Shown here: positions 1 to 6,310 of the stretch, piece after piece | How positions within the stretch are numbered: the stretch's first letter is position 1 | Layout of the letters: each line of letters begins with the position of its first letter | NCBI GenBank assembly: GCA_016791465.1 | Contig: JAEUWE010000265.1 | Coordinates: 1-6,675, forward strand | From: Pseudobdellovibrionaceae bacterium | GTDB taxonomy: Bacteria; Bdellovibrionota; Bdellovibrionia; Bdellovibrionales; JAMPXM01 | Length of the DNA: 6,675 nucleotides | Direction: 5' to 3' | Notes under the pieces: model-generated | What the model saw: only the letters and a program-made list of their open reading frames with translations | Told to the model about the DNA's origin: nothing | Databases searched by the model: none | Position numbers and translations under genes: made by a program

Positions 1-923
1 CCACCCCGGGTCAAAACGCAGGACAGTTTCGCATCAGCACCCGCAGCAACAAGATGTTCGGTAATATATACCGACTCTCTGACCACTCGATTTTTCAATA
101 CCGAAATCATCAATGCCGCTGGACCGTTCTCCGATAGGCGCTTATTGATCGTTGCACCTTGTGCAATCGCCCATTTCACATAGGCTTCACAATCAAAAAA
201 AACGGCGGCACTCAGCAGTGTTCTCTCGTGGAGATTGGCACGCTCTCCAAACGCATTGATGTCACCTCCGAGCGCAACAAATCTCTGAGCCGCCATCAGG
301 CCTTTATCGCAAACATGCCAGTATACCGTATAAGCCGTGTCCTCCAGGTCTTGACGTGAAAGGTACTGTGACAACACCGTCGCTTTCTCAAAATACTCGG
401 GTCCCTGTATAAGAAATGTGGAAAGCTTGTACTGATCGTCTTTCGCTGCCATCCCCATATGCCCAAGAAGCTCATGTACAATCAGCGCCTTTTTCTGATC
501 GCGCGAATTGGAAACGAACGCTTTTCTGTATATCCAAATTCGGTCAGCACTGATATTCACAGCATCGCGCCCCTGTCCGGTGACGTCTCGAGGCTCCTGG
601 TCAATAACAACAATTCGAGCAGCCTGAGCGGCTTTTTCAAACTCACTCAGCCGAACTCCGCCAAGATCGGCCAAACCGCTAGACCGCCACGCCGCAACGA
701 CTTCAGACAAGAGAGTCCGAGCTTCTGCCTCAACAGCATTTCCGCCGCTCCCGACCACGGTTGTTCCGCCACCCGACGATGAGTCTACACGCTCATCGCT
801 TCGAGCCGTCACGCCGGAATGATCAGAGTCAGACGCTCCAAACCGAACACAGCCGATACCCAGAAAGAGCGGCAACACCGCAAGAACCGCTAAAAATTTC
901 GCCGTCGCTCGCAAACCTCGCAC
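1..923 (-). CDS. Partial probable lipoprotein with HELLGH motif and C-terminal ankyrin-like repeats
   Basis: The minus-strand frame is open from a GTG at 923 to the window edge, giving 307 residues with the C-terminus missing. An in-frame TGA lies upstream, and GGAGG sits 4 bases before the GTG, which decides the start. The N-terminus (MRGLRATAKFLAVLAVLPLF, then LGIGC) is a signal peptide ending in a lipobox-like Cys25; Gly at -3 is not ideal. A Ser/Gly-rich linker covers about residues 30-63. A middle domain (about 65-190) contains RDAVN (119-123), DRIWIYRKAF (127-136), HELLGH (150-155) and DDQYKLS (162-168). From memory, this order of motifs resembles secreted hypothetical proteins of Bdellovibrionota that read HEYLG-x-MG. 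HELLGH has one residue more than a classic HExxH zinc site, so peptidase activity is unproven. Residues 211-307 look like ankyrin repeats: LGGDIN (218-223), TLLSAAVF (235-242), AQGATIN (254-260) and VAAGADA (292-298). It probably acts in the periplasm or at the outer membrane. The substrate or partner is unknown. Confidence 0.85.
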   Translation of the reverse strand, partial: MRGLRATAKFLAVLAVLPLFLGIGCVRFGASDSDHSGVTARSDERVDSSSGGGTTVVGSGGNAVEAEARTLLSEVVAAWRSSGLADLGGVRLSEFEKAAQAARIVVIDQEPRDVTGQGRDAVNISADRIWIYRKAFVSNSRDQKKALIVHELLGHMGMAAKDDQYKLSTFLIQGPEYFEKATVLSQYLSRQDLEDTAYTVYWHVCDKGLMAAQRFVALGGDINAFGERANLHERTLLSAAVFFDCEAYVKWAIAQGATINKRLSENGPAALMISVLKNRVVRESVYITEHLVAAGADAKLSCVLTRG

Positions 924-927
924 ACGA

Positions 928-932
928 CCTCC
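928..932 (-). promoter_or_regulatory. Ribosome binding site deciding the GTG start at 923
   Basis: GGAGG on the minus strand lies 4 bases before GTG 923-921. No ATG occurs between the upstream in-frame TGA and this point. The next alternative, a TTG at 914-912, is 13 bases from the same site, which is too far. The GTG is therefore the best start for the lipoprotein. Confidence 0.6.
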
Positions 933-1101
933 ATCACAGCTTCCGGTAATTGATCAGCAGCGACCATCATGGCTTGCAATGTCCATGGCTTTACGGGTGA
1001 ACACTTAAAATCGCGGTAATACAGTTTTTCAGGCCCAGATTGTCGCTTCATTGGTCAAATGTGCCCAAATAGCGCCTCACCCATTTTCTATAGACCGACT
1101 G

Positions 1102-1713
1102 TTACGGCATCGTCTTCGCGTCACATGCCACAAAACGAATGTCGTTTCTATTGAGGTGCCATCGCCACTTTAAGGGCAAAAAACAAGTGTCCTCGCCAAG
1201 GCCCGGACTATCACAGATAAAATGCCCATGACCAAACTGAACAGACCGAATTGAATGTTGAGAAAGGTCCACTCGAACACACGCTCCGACTTGCTCCAGC
1301 GGATAGTCAGAATCTATTGCAATCACGTGATCGCGCTCGCTGAGAGGTGATTTCGATATCGCCAGACGGGCTGTCGTAAAATCGGTGCGCCCAAGAGTGA
1401 CCGCATTTCTCATATCAGTATCCGCAACCTCGGCAACACACACCGTAACTTCACTGAGACGTCCATGTTTGGCGACGATTCGATCTTTCGTCGACTCGAT
1501 ATTTTGCCTATTGCCTATCACGCAACTGCTAAATGACAGATCCTGGTAGATCTGCCCTCGGTCAAAATTGAACAATCGACGAAACTCCTGTCCGTGTGCT
1601 CGTAATACTTGTTCACTTGCCGCATCAACCCGCTCCCGGGCCCAAAGATCCTGCGGAACAAATAGAGTAAGCGCCAATAGACACATGACTTTTCCGGTTA
1701 CATGAAATTTCAT
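1102..1713 (-). CDS. Small exported cysteine-rich protein of unknown function
   Basis: The product has 203 residues and I do not recognise a family. The N-terminus has a Lys-containing n-region and a hydrophobic stretch (about residues 9-20), with a plausible signal-peptidase I site after Ala25 (LWA, then RERVD). The mature part has exactly six cysteines (64, 92, 145, 167, 177, 197), compatible with three disulfides in the periplasm or outside the cell. Two of the clearer segments are the RDHVIAIDSDYPLEQVGACV region (127-146) and FGHGHFIC (160-167). No catalytic motif is evident. The ATG at 1713 is preceded by GGGAGA with a 7-base gap, supporting this start. The gene lies 52 bases downstream of another small secreted-protein gene on the same strand, with no clear terminator between them, so they are probably co-transcribed. 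The base composition looks like that of its neighbours. Confidence 0.8.
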   Translation of the reverse strand: MKFHVTGKVMCLLALTLFVPQDLWARERVDAASEQVLRAHGQEFRRLFNFDRGQIYQDLSFSSCVIGNRQNIESTKDRIVAKHGRLSEVTVCVAEVADTDMRNAVTLGRTDFTTARLAISKSPLSERDHVIAIDSDYPLEQVGACVRVDLSQHSIRSVQFGHGHFICDSPGLGEDTCFLPLKWRWHLNRNDIRFVACDAKTMP

Positions 1714-1765
1714 TTCTGATTCTCCCGCTTTTGCTCAGATTTGGTATGTGTGAAGTCTGGTTCGG

Positions 1766-2116
1766 TCAGTTAGCAGCCTCGTATCCGAACTGCGTGGTTT
1801 GGATTCCTCCATCGCCGACGACCCCTCGAACAACAATGGGCAACGGACTTGTGCACGCATAAATAGCCACGAACTGACTCTTGCCGTCCTGTTCGTAGAT
1901 TTGAATCGCAACATCTCCCGACTCGTCCTTCGCGATTTTGCATTGAACGCCCTGCTCTGCCTTCAGACCTCGTAAAGCCAGGCGGATGAACGGCGACTTC
2001 TGAATCAGATTCACTGGGTCAAGTGACGCCGATGACCCAGCATGAGCCGTGGCCTGGAACGAAAAAATCGGAAGAATTGCAAGATAGAACCATGCTCGCG
2101 CAGACGTGTGTTTCAT
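1766..2116 (-). CDS. Small secreted protein of unknown function
   Basis: The product has 116 residues and no family I recognise. The frame is open further upstream to 2203, but the ATG at 2116 is the better start. It is preceded by a strong GAGGAG with a 5-base gap, and it places a textbook signal peptide at the N-terminus: MKHTSAR, a hydrophobic core WFYLAILPIFSF, then AHA with cleavage expected after Ala26. The mature protein is about 90 residues. It has a short region rich in basic and hydrophobic residues (36-53) and then alternating polar and hydrophobic residues that suggest beta strands (57-62, 69-75, 81-88, 93-100). Two cysteines (59 and 88) could form one disulfide. It is the first gene of a probable two-gene operon with the six-cysteine protein downstream. 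The shared export signal suggests both act outside the cytoplasm, but no function can be assigned. Confidence 0.8.
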   Translation of the reverse strand: MKHTSARAWFYLAILPIFSFQATAHAGSSASLDPVNLIQKSPFIRLALRGLKAEQGVQCKIAKDESGDVAIQIYEQDGKSQFVAIYACTSPLPIVVRGVVGDGGIQTTQFGYEAAN

Positions 2117-2121
2117 ATGAT

Positions 2122-2127
2122 CTCCTC
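2122..2127 (-). promoter_or_regulatory. Strong ribosome binding site for the start at 2116
   Basis: GAGGAG on the minus strand, within AAAGAGGAGA, lies 5 bases before the ATG at 2116. It argues against the longer reading from 2203, whose extra 29 residues would bury the signal peptide behind a charged N-terminus. Confidence 0.7.
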
Positions 2128-2218
2128 TTTCTGATCGACCCACCAATGAGTCGAAGGATAAAACATGACGCACCGTACCATAGATGGCCGCATCAGTCAC
2201 CAAGCGCTCTCAAGTACT

Positions 2219-2236
2219 GTTGACTGGCTAGTCAAC
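2219..2236. promoter_or_regulatory. Perfect palindrome in the divergent intergenic region, candidate operator
   Basis: GTTGACT and AGTCAAC form perfect 7-base arms around GGCT. The site lies about 100 bases from the start of the secreted-protein operon (2116, minus) and about 140 bases from the M48 gene (2379, plus). Each arm contains TTGACT, close to a sigma-70 -35 hexamer. On the plus strand a poor -10-like TGTAGA follows at 2244-2249 with an 18-base spacer. No T-run follows on either strand, so a terminator is unlikely. The symmetry fits a dimeric regulator's binding site, but no binding protein is encoded in the window. The rest of 2117-2378 shows no gene and no convincing promoter. Confidence 0.4.
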
Positions 2237-2365
2237 GCCCGCCTGTAGAACACGAGGCGCATTAAGGCCGATGCCGTGACAATCTACGCCGCCTCCGCGA
2301 GCAGCCATATCGCGAAATTGCAATAGGATTCAATCCACGCCAATGGCCGTTGGCGCAGGCATTGC

Positions 2366-2369
2366 GAGG
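2366..2369 (+). promoter_or_regulatory. Ribosome binding site favouring the start at 2379
   Basis: GAGG lies 9 bases before the ATG at 2379. The alternative in-frame ATG at 2343 has only an AGGA 14 bases away, which is too far to work well. Confidence 0.45.
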
Positions 2370-2378
2370 TCAAATGCC

Positions 2379-4325
2379 ATGAAAAATGCCAAAACAATCG
2401 GGCCTGTGCGAGTCGGAAGGCAATTCCTTTGGTCTTTCCTTGTACTTCTAGTTGTCACGGTAGGCAGTCATCCGCAACCCTGCTCAGCCGGGCAAGTTGA
2501 AATCGTTGATCCGGAGTCTCTTCGCGGACTCATTCCAAACCATCTTCTCGACCACAGTGGCTTTGTACTGCCACGGCAGTTTCGATTGTCCGATGAAAGC
2601 CTGAACGCGCTGACTGATCTACCCACACCGGTACCTCTATTCCCGATGTTCAAAAGTAACGCCGGAGATAAGGAGCTGCTCGGCGCCATGGTACCTGCGA
2701 AGTACCTCGGAGGCCCGGGGACCATCGTGCAAGATGCGAAAGCTGCTCGTTCAACATTCTCAACAGTGATCCCAAACCACATTAAAAAAATAATTCGAGC
2801 TGCTTCGCAAATTCGATTCGATGAGAATACTCAGCTCACCCCCTATTTGCATAACGGCAACCTCTATCTCATTCGAGACGACTACCGTGTTGAAATGGGG
2901 AGCCGAACAACCGTCGGATTCTCTCTCAGTTTGAACTTCAACCGTGAGAAAGTCCTTAACCTCGATGATCAATTCGTGATTGGTAGCTCGGTCACACTTG
3001 GTGGATCGAGAAGCTACATCGGTGGCGAGTCTGGTCTCAACATCGGCCAGAGCTTCAACGAGGTCTTCGAAGGATTCGAATCGTTACTCGGTCGCGATGC
3101 GGAGAAAACCATTGACGCCGCAATTCGATTTACTCCCTATATCAATCACTACCTCGCTCGCAACTTCAAGAATTTCAAGAATCAAACCGACAGCTCCAAC
3201 CCGCAGTCTCTCTCTGCCATTCCTAATTCGCAGATGCTCACGAACCGCCATCGTCAGAAAATCAATTTATTGCCTCGCGAAGAGGACTACTCAACAGAAC
3301 TTCGTGAGACCCGCGATCAGCTTCTTCAGAACCTTCAAAATGAAGTCACTTGGATAAACAAGGTCAAACCGGCAGTCACAAGCCAACTTGTCGTCGATTC
3401 CATTCAGGCCCAACAGCTGATTCAGTCGCTCTGTGATTCCCTTGCCACAGCCTACCAAATCCCAACTGACATTTGGCCACGATGTCGAATAGCTGCAACT
3501 TGGGTCCCAAACGCATGGGCCTACCCTGGTGGCGATATTTTCATTTCAGCGGGAATGATTGGAATATTATCAGACTTAGACAGCGTGCTTCTTATCCTTG
3601 GACATGAAATCGGCCACAGCTTTGGCCGGCACACGACGCGGGCATTGCCTGCTCGCCTCGCTGTCAATGCCGCCGCAAACGGACTCACGCTCGCCGCTCA
3701 CGCGGGGGTAGGACTCTTCTCACTCACCGGGGGCGCCGGTGCTCTTGGAAAAGTCTCTTGGCTGTCATGGTTCCCTCAGAGTGTCGCAGCTTCTGCCCTT
3801 GGCGGCAAAGCGCAAGAGCTAGGTCTCAATTTACTCTTCATCGCACCTTTTGCGGCGCTCATGGCCCACTCACGCAGTAATGAATGGCAGGCCGACCGCC
3901 TGGGGCATGAGGTCGCAACTATTGTTGGGGCCAGCCAAGAGAAGATGCACATCGGATGGACAGAGTTTCGATCCTTTATCGAAACATTTCTGACCGACGG
4001 CGATTCTTCGTGGATCGGTCGCATAATGCAAAGTCACCCAGACATCGCGGACCGCGAACAAGAGATCCAAAATAGAGCATCCGCACTAGAAAAGCTTCAT
4101 GCAAGCGCCGGGAGAGCAAACAAGCCCAGCCCCGTCGTGTATAAACAGTATGCGCAACTTCATGCATTCTTTCGCCCGCACTCTATAAAGTGGGGAGAAA
4201 GCATCCTTGCTGATCGGAAACAGGGTGCCGAAACGACTTCTATCAACTTTGCCCTTGATGGCCTGATCAACCCTTCTAGTCATTGCGCTGTCCACGCACT
4301 TCATCCTCACAACATCGACTTTTAA
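2379..4325 (+). CDS. Secreted M48-family zinc metalloprotease with long N-terminal extension
   Basis: This is a probable zinc endopeptidase of the periplasm, 648 residues from the chosen start; an alternative ATG at 2343 adds 12. A signal peptide has basic residues to Arg14, a hydrophobic core (FLWSFLVLLVVTVG, 16-29) and likely cleavage after Ala37 (CSA, then GQV). Residues 38 to about 360 match nothing I recognise. A charged segment rich in Gln, Leu and Glu (about 300-345) precedes the catalytic domain. That domain (about 345-570) shows the M48 signature in order: NAWAYPGG (378-385), HEIGH (409-413) with two zinc-binding histidines and the catalytic Glu410, a hydrophobic stretch, NEWQAD (501-506) supplying the third ligand Glu502, and SHPDIADR (552-559). 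M48 proteins such as BepA and LoiP handle outer-membrane protein quality control. BepA has a C-terminal TPR domain, whereas here the extra sequence is N-terminal, so orthology is not claimed. A tail of about 75 residues follows. All catalytic residues are present. The gene precedes an MscS channel gene by 63 bases. Confidence 0.93.
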   Translation: MKNAKTIGPVRVGRQFLWSFLVLLVVTVGSHPQPCSAGQVEIVDPESLRGLIPNHLLDHSGFVLPRQFRLSDESLNALTDLPTPVPLFPMFKSNAGDKELLGAMVPAKYLGGPGTIVQDAKAARSTFSTVIPNHIKKIIRAASQIRFDENTQLTPYLHNGNLYLIRDDYRVEMGSRTTVGFSLSLNFNREKVLNLDDQFVIGSSVTLGGSRSYIGGESGLNIGQSFNEVFEGFESLLGRDAEKTIDAAIRFTPYINHYLARNFKNFKNQTDSSNPQSLSAIPNSQMLTNRHRQKINLLPREEDYSTELRETRDQLLQNLQNEVTWINKVKPAVTSQLVVDSIQAQQLIQSLCDSLATAYQIPTDIWPRCRIAATWVPNAWAYPGGDIFISAGMIGILSDLDSVLLILGHEIGHSFGRHTTRALPARLAVNAAANGLTLAAHAGVGLFSLTGGAGALGKVSWLSWFPQSVAASALGGKAQELGLNLLFIAPFAALMAHSRSNEWQADRLGHEVATIVGASQEKMHIGWTEFRSFIETFLTDGDSSWIGRIMQSHPDIADREQEIQNRASALEKLHASAGRANKPSPVVYKQYAQLHAFFRPHSIKWGESILADRKQGAETTSINFALDGLINPSSHCAVHALHPHNIDF

Positions 4326-4353
4326 GATCTGGTCAACAAGCGCTCCATACACT

Positions 4354-4363
4354 TCACATGTGA
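4354..4363. promoter_or_regulatory. Short palindrome between the M48 and MscS genes
   Basis: TCACATGTGA is a perfect 10-base palindrome inside the 63-base gap, 25 bases before the MscS start. It could be a regulator site, but it has no spacer and is short enough to occur by chance. No terminator is visible in the gap. Confidence 0.15.
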
Positions 4364-4388
4364 CACGATCACGAGTAAATCGTTATCC

Positions 4389-5432
4389 GTGACACGCAGT
4401 TGGATCCCGATCGAAAAAATTCAGCCTCTCATTGAACACGAACACTTTATCGTCGCTTGGTTCACGCTGCTTGCGACGTTTCTGTTCTATCGTCTCTTTT
4501 TAAAGAAGATCTCGGAGCGACGTCACCAAACGATTTGCTGGCGTTTTAAGAATGCGCTTGCACATTTGGTCTTCTCGTCGGTCCTGGCCTTTTGTTATTG
4601 GCAAACGACGACACTCTTTGCGGATGACGACATCCTGTTTTCGGTGTCTCGCTACCTGGGGCTCCTGGCGCTCTTCACCGGAGCCGTCGTCCTTATTAAG
4701 CTTGGGCAGCTGGTCGTCTACTCGTATCTCTTCTTTTCAAACATCAGTTCGGGCGTACCGAAACTGATCACCAATATTTTCTCGCTGATGTTCGCGATTT
4801 TTCTCACCGCGGGAATTGCCGCTTCAGTATTTGGCTTTCGACTTGAGACGGTCCTTGCCACGTCGGCTTTTTTCTCGGTGGTGCTCGGTCTTGCGCTGCA
4901 AGATACGCTCGGGAACCTCTTTGCCGGTGTCGCGGTGCAAATCGATCACCCCTATAAACTCGGCGATTGGATTGAAGTGCAAAACGCGAGCAGTAAATGG
5001 GTGGGTCAAGTTCAAGAGATCACTTGGCGCGGAACTTTTCTCTCGAGCTTCCTCAATGAAACGATTTTGATTCCAAATAAAACTATCGCACAAAGTCAGC
5101 TGGTGATTTTGGCCCCTGGAAACACCGGCCCTCTTCGTCAGGGCCATTCGCTTCGCTTTGCCTTTGATGAGAACATCGATCGGGTCAAGCACATCCTCTT
5201 TGAGACTGTCTCTCAGCTCACTCAGAAAGATGGTCTACTTCCGGATCCGCCACCGCGCGTACTCCTCACGGAGATCGGCGATTCCTATCAAAGCATCAGC
5301 GTCTACTACTCGATCGATGACTACGGAAAACGCTACCGCGTTTCTGATTTGGTGCTCTCGGCCATCTGCGCAGCTCTCCGCGAAAACAGCATTCACTACG
5401 CCATTCCTTCTTTTAAACTCGACGCGCCCTAG
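4389..5432 (+). CDS. MscS-family mechanosensitive ion channel
   Basis: This is a small-conductance mechanosensitive channel of the inner membrane. The family forms heptamers that release solutes on hypo-osmotic shock. The 347 residues contain about five hydrophobic segments: 20-38, 57-76, 86-116, 127-149 and 154-185. The last is the pore helix, with the Gly/Ala pattern ATSAFFSVVLGLALQDTLGN (157-176) followed by LFAGVAVQI. It leads into the MscS beta domain, DHPYKLGDWIEV (186-197), then ITWRGTF and ETILIPNKTIAQS. A C-terminal alpha/beta domain runs to the end. The protein is longer than the three-helix E. coli MscS (286 residues) because of two extra N-terminal helices. The start is GTG at 4389 with only a weak upstream CGAG. 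No ATG occurs before residue 134, and the same frame stays open back to the M48 stop at 4325. It is probably co-transcribed with the M48 gene. Function is confident; specific paralogue is not. Confidence 0.93.
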   Translation: MTRSWIPIEKIQPLIEHEHFIVAWFTLLATFLFYRLFLKKISERRHQTICWRFKNALAHLVFSSVLAFCYWQTTTLFADDDILFSVSRYLGLLALFTGAVVLIKLGQLVVYSYLFFSNISSGVPKLITNIFSLMFAIFLTAGIAASVFGFRLETVLATSAFFSVVLGLALQDTLGNLFAGVAVQIDHPYKLGDWIEVQNASSKWVGQVQEITWRGTFLSSFLNETILIPNKTIAQSQLVILAPGNTGPLRQGHSLRFAFDENIDRVKHILFETVSQLTQKDGLLPDPPPRVLLTEIGDSYQSISVYYSIDDYGKRYRVSDLVLSAICAALRENSIHYAIPSFKLDAP

Positions 5433-5439
5433 CCGCCGC

Positions 5440-5456
5440 GCTTTGCAACGCAAAGC
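5440..5456 (+). other. Stem-loop after the MscS gene
   Basis: GCTTTGC and GCAAAGC form a perfect 7-base stem with an AAC loop, 7 bases after the channel's stop codon. A G-rich run follows instead of T residues, so it is not a standard intrinsic terminator. It may protect the mRNA 3' end or attenuate read-through into the gene at 5543. The remaining bases to 5542 hold no gene. Confidence 0.35.
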
Positions 5457-5542
5457 TCCGGGGGCGCAGCAGGCGGATGTCCGATGCTCGGATGAGCGAC
5501 ACACGTTTGCAATGTCCACTGCGGAGCAGGTAGATTTTAAGC

Positions 5543-6307
5543 ATGAATAATTCTCGATGGCTTATTTTCGCTGGCATGATTGTCCTCGCATTTTGGGTCG
5601 GTCGAATCAGCTCGCGCGAACACGTGACGCCAATGACACCGAGCACATCGTCAGAAGTGCAGCCCGTTCCAGTGACATCACAGAGCCCTGAAAAAACCAA
5701 GCCGACAGATCTTCAATCGCCATCGACGGCCACGACACCTCATATTGAGCCAACCATCGCACCTGTACCAACTGCTTTCAGTTCTAGACGCGAATTTCTA
5801 ACGCTTAAAAAGCAATACGATGCCACGCTAGAGAACTTTGCCAAGCACGATGCCCAGTTTAACACGTCTGCAAAAATCGGTGATTCGGATTGGAATAAGG
5901 TTCTTGCATTCAAACTCATAGAAGGCCCGGTACGGTTTCGCTTTGAATCAGGTGAGGTTTCAAAACTGAAAATTCGTTTGAGTGGCACGAAAATGGACGC
6001 CCAGTTCGGCGTTCGCTACCGCACTGTTACTTCGTCAGGAACCTCTGTCTTAAGAATGATATCTCGAACCTCCGACATTTCGAATGGGGACGGCATCGGA
6101 CTCTCTCGGGACGGCCGGGCGTTCCACGTTGTGGTCGACAATCCCGTCGAAGAAGGGCAATGGCTCGACTACTCGCGATTCGCAGTTCCAGTGCCACTCG
6201 ATTGGGCCGGAAAGCGAGAGATCGAAACCGACGTCTATGGACTCAATGACAGACTTTTTTGGGAGACTGTCGGGACGGCAATTCTCACCAAGCGTTCCGC
6301 GCCCTAA
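5543..6307 (+). CDS. Membrane-anchored protein with Pro/Thr/Ser-rich linker, unknown C-terminal domain
   Basis: The product has 254 residues and no family I recognise. It opens with MNNSRW and one hydrophobic segment (about 6-19), then Arg21 and Arg25. This is either an uncleaved membrane anchor or a signal peptide without an obvious AxA site. Residues about 27-79 form a low-complexity linker rich in Pro, Thr, Ser and Val, typical of a flexible spacer across the periplasm. A short charged helix follows (about 81-100, REFLTLKKQYDATLENFAKH), then a compact domain (about 105-250) that appears beta-rich, with RFRFESGEV, KLKIRLSG, FGVRYRTV and AFHVVVDN as likely strands. It has no cysteines and no obvious catalytic motif. 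The ribosome binding site is weak, an AGG 12 bases before the ATG. It lies 110 bases after the MscS gene on the same strand and could be its distal operon partner. Its stop is 3 bases from the convergent mutT-like gene's stop. Confidence 0.8.
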   Translation: MNNSRWLIFAGMIVLAFWVGRISSREHVTPMTPSTSSEVQPVPVTSQSPEKTKPTDLQSPSTATTPHIEPTIAPVPTAFSSRREFLTLKKQYDATLENFAKHDAQFNTSAKIGDSDWNKVLAFKLIEGPVRFRFESGEVSKLKIRLSGTKMDAQFGVRYRTVTSSGTSVLRMISRTSDISNGDGIGLSRDGRAFHVVVDNPVEEGQWLDYSRFAVPVPLDWAGKREIETDVYGLNDRLFWETVGTAILTKRSAP

Positions 6308-6310
6308 CCG

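Noticed and set aside
159..949. Several short plus-strand and minus-strand open frames in the first 950 bases.
   Set aside because: All overlap the single long minus-strand frame starting at 923, which has a signal peptide, a ribosome binding site and recognisable motifs. The short ones have neither.
924..1101. Possible terminator or promoter between the lipoprotein gene and the six-cysteine protein gene.
   Set aside because: No hairpin followed by a T-run and no well-spaced -35/-10 pair could be found.
2117..2203. Extension of the 116-residue secreted protein upstream to 2203.
   Set aside because: The ATG at 2116 has a strong GAGGAG and begins a textbook signal peptide. The extension would hide it.
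5478..5500. CCGATGCTCGGATGAGCG with overlapping short inverted repeats after the MscS gene.
   Set aside because: The arms are only four bases and mutually exclusive, and no T-run follows, so a terminator cannot be supported.
973..5515. TTGCAATGTCCA occurs at about 974-985 and again at about 5507-5518.
   Set aside because: A 12-base match is expected by chance a few times in a window of this size, and the contexts are unrelated.
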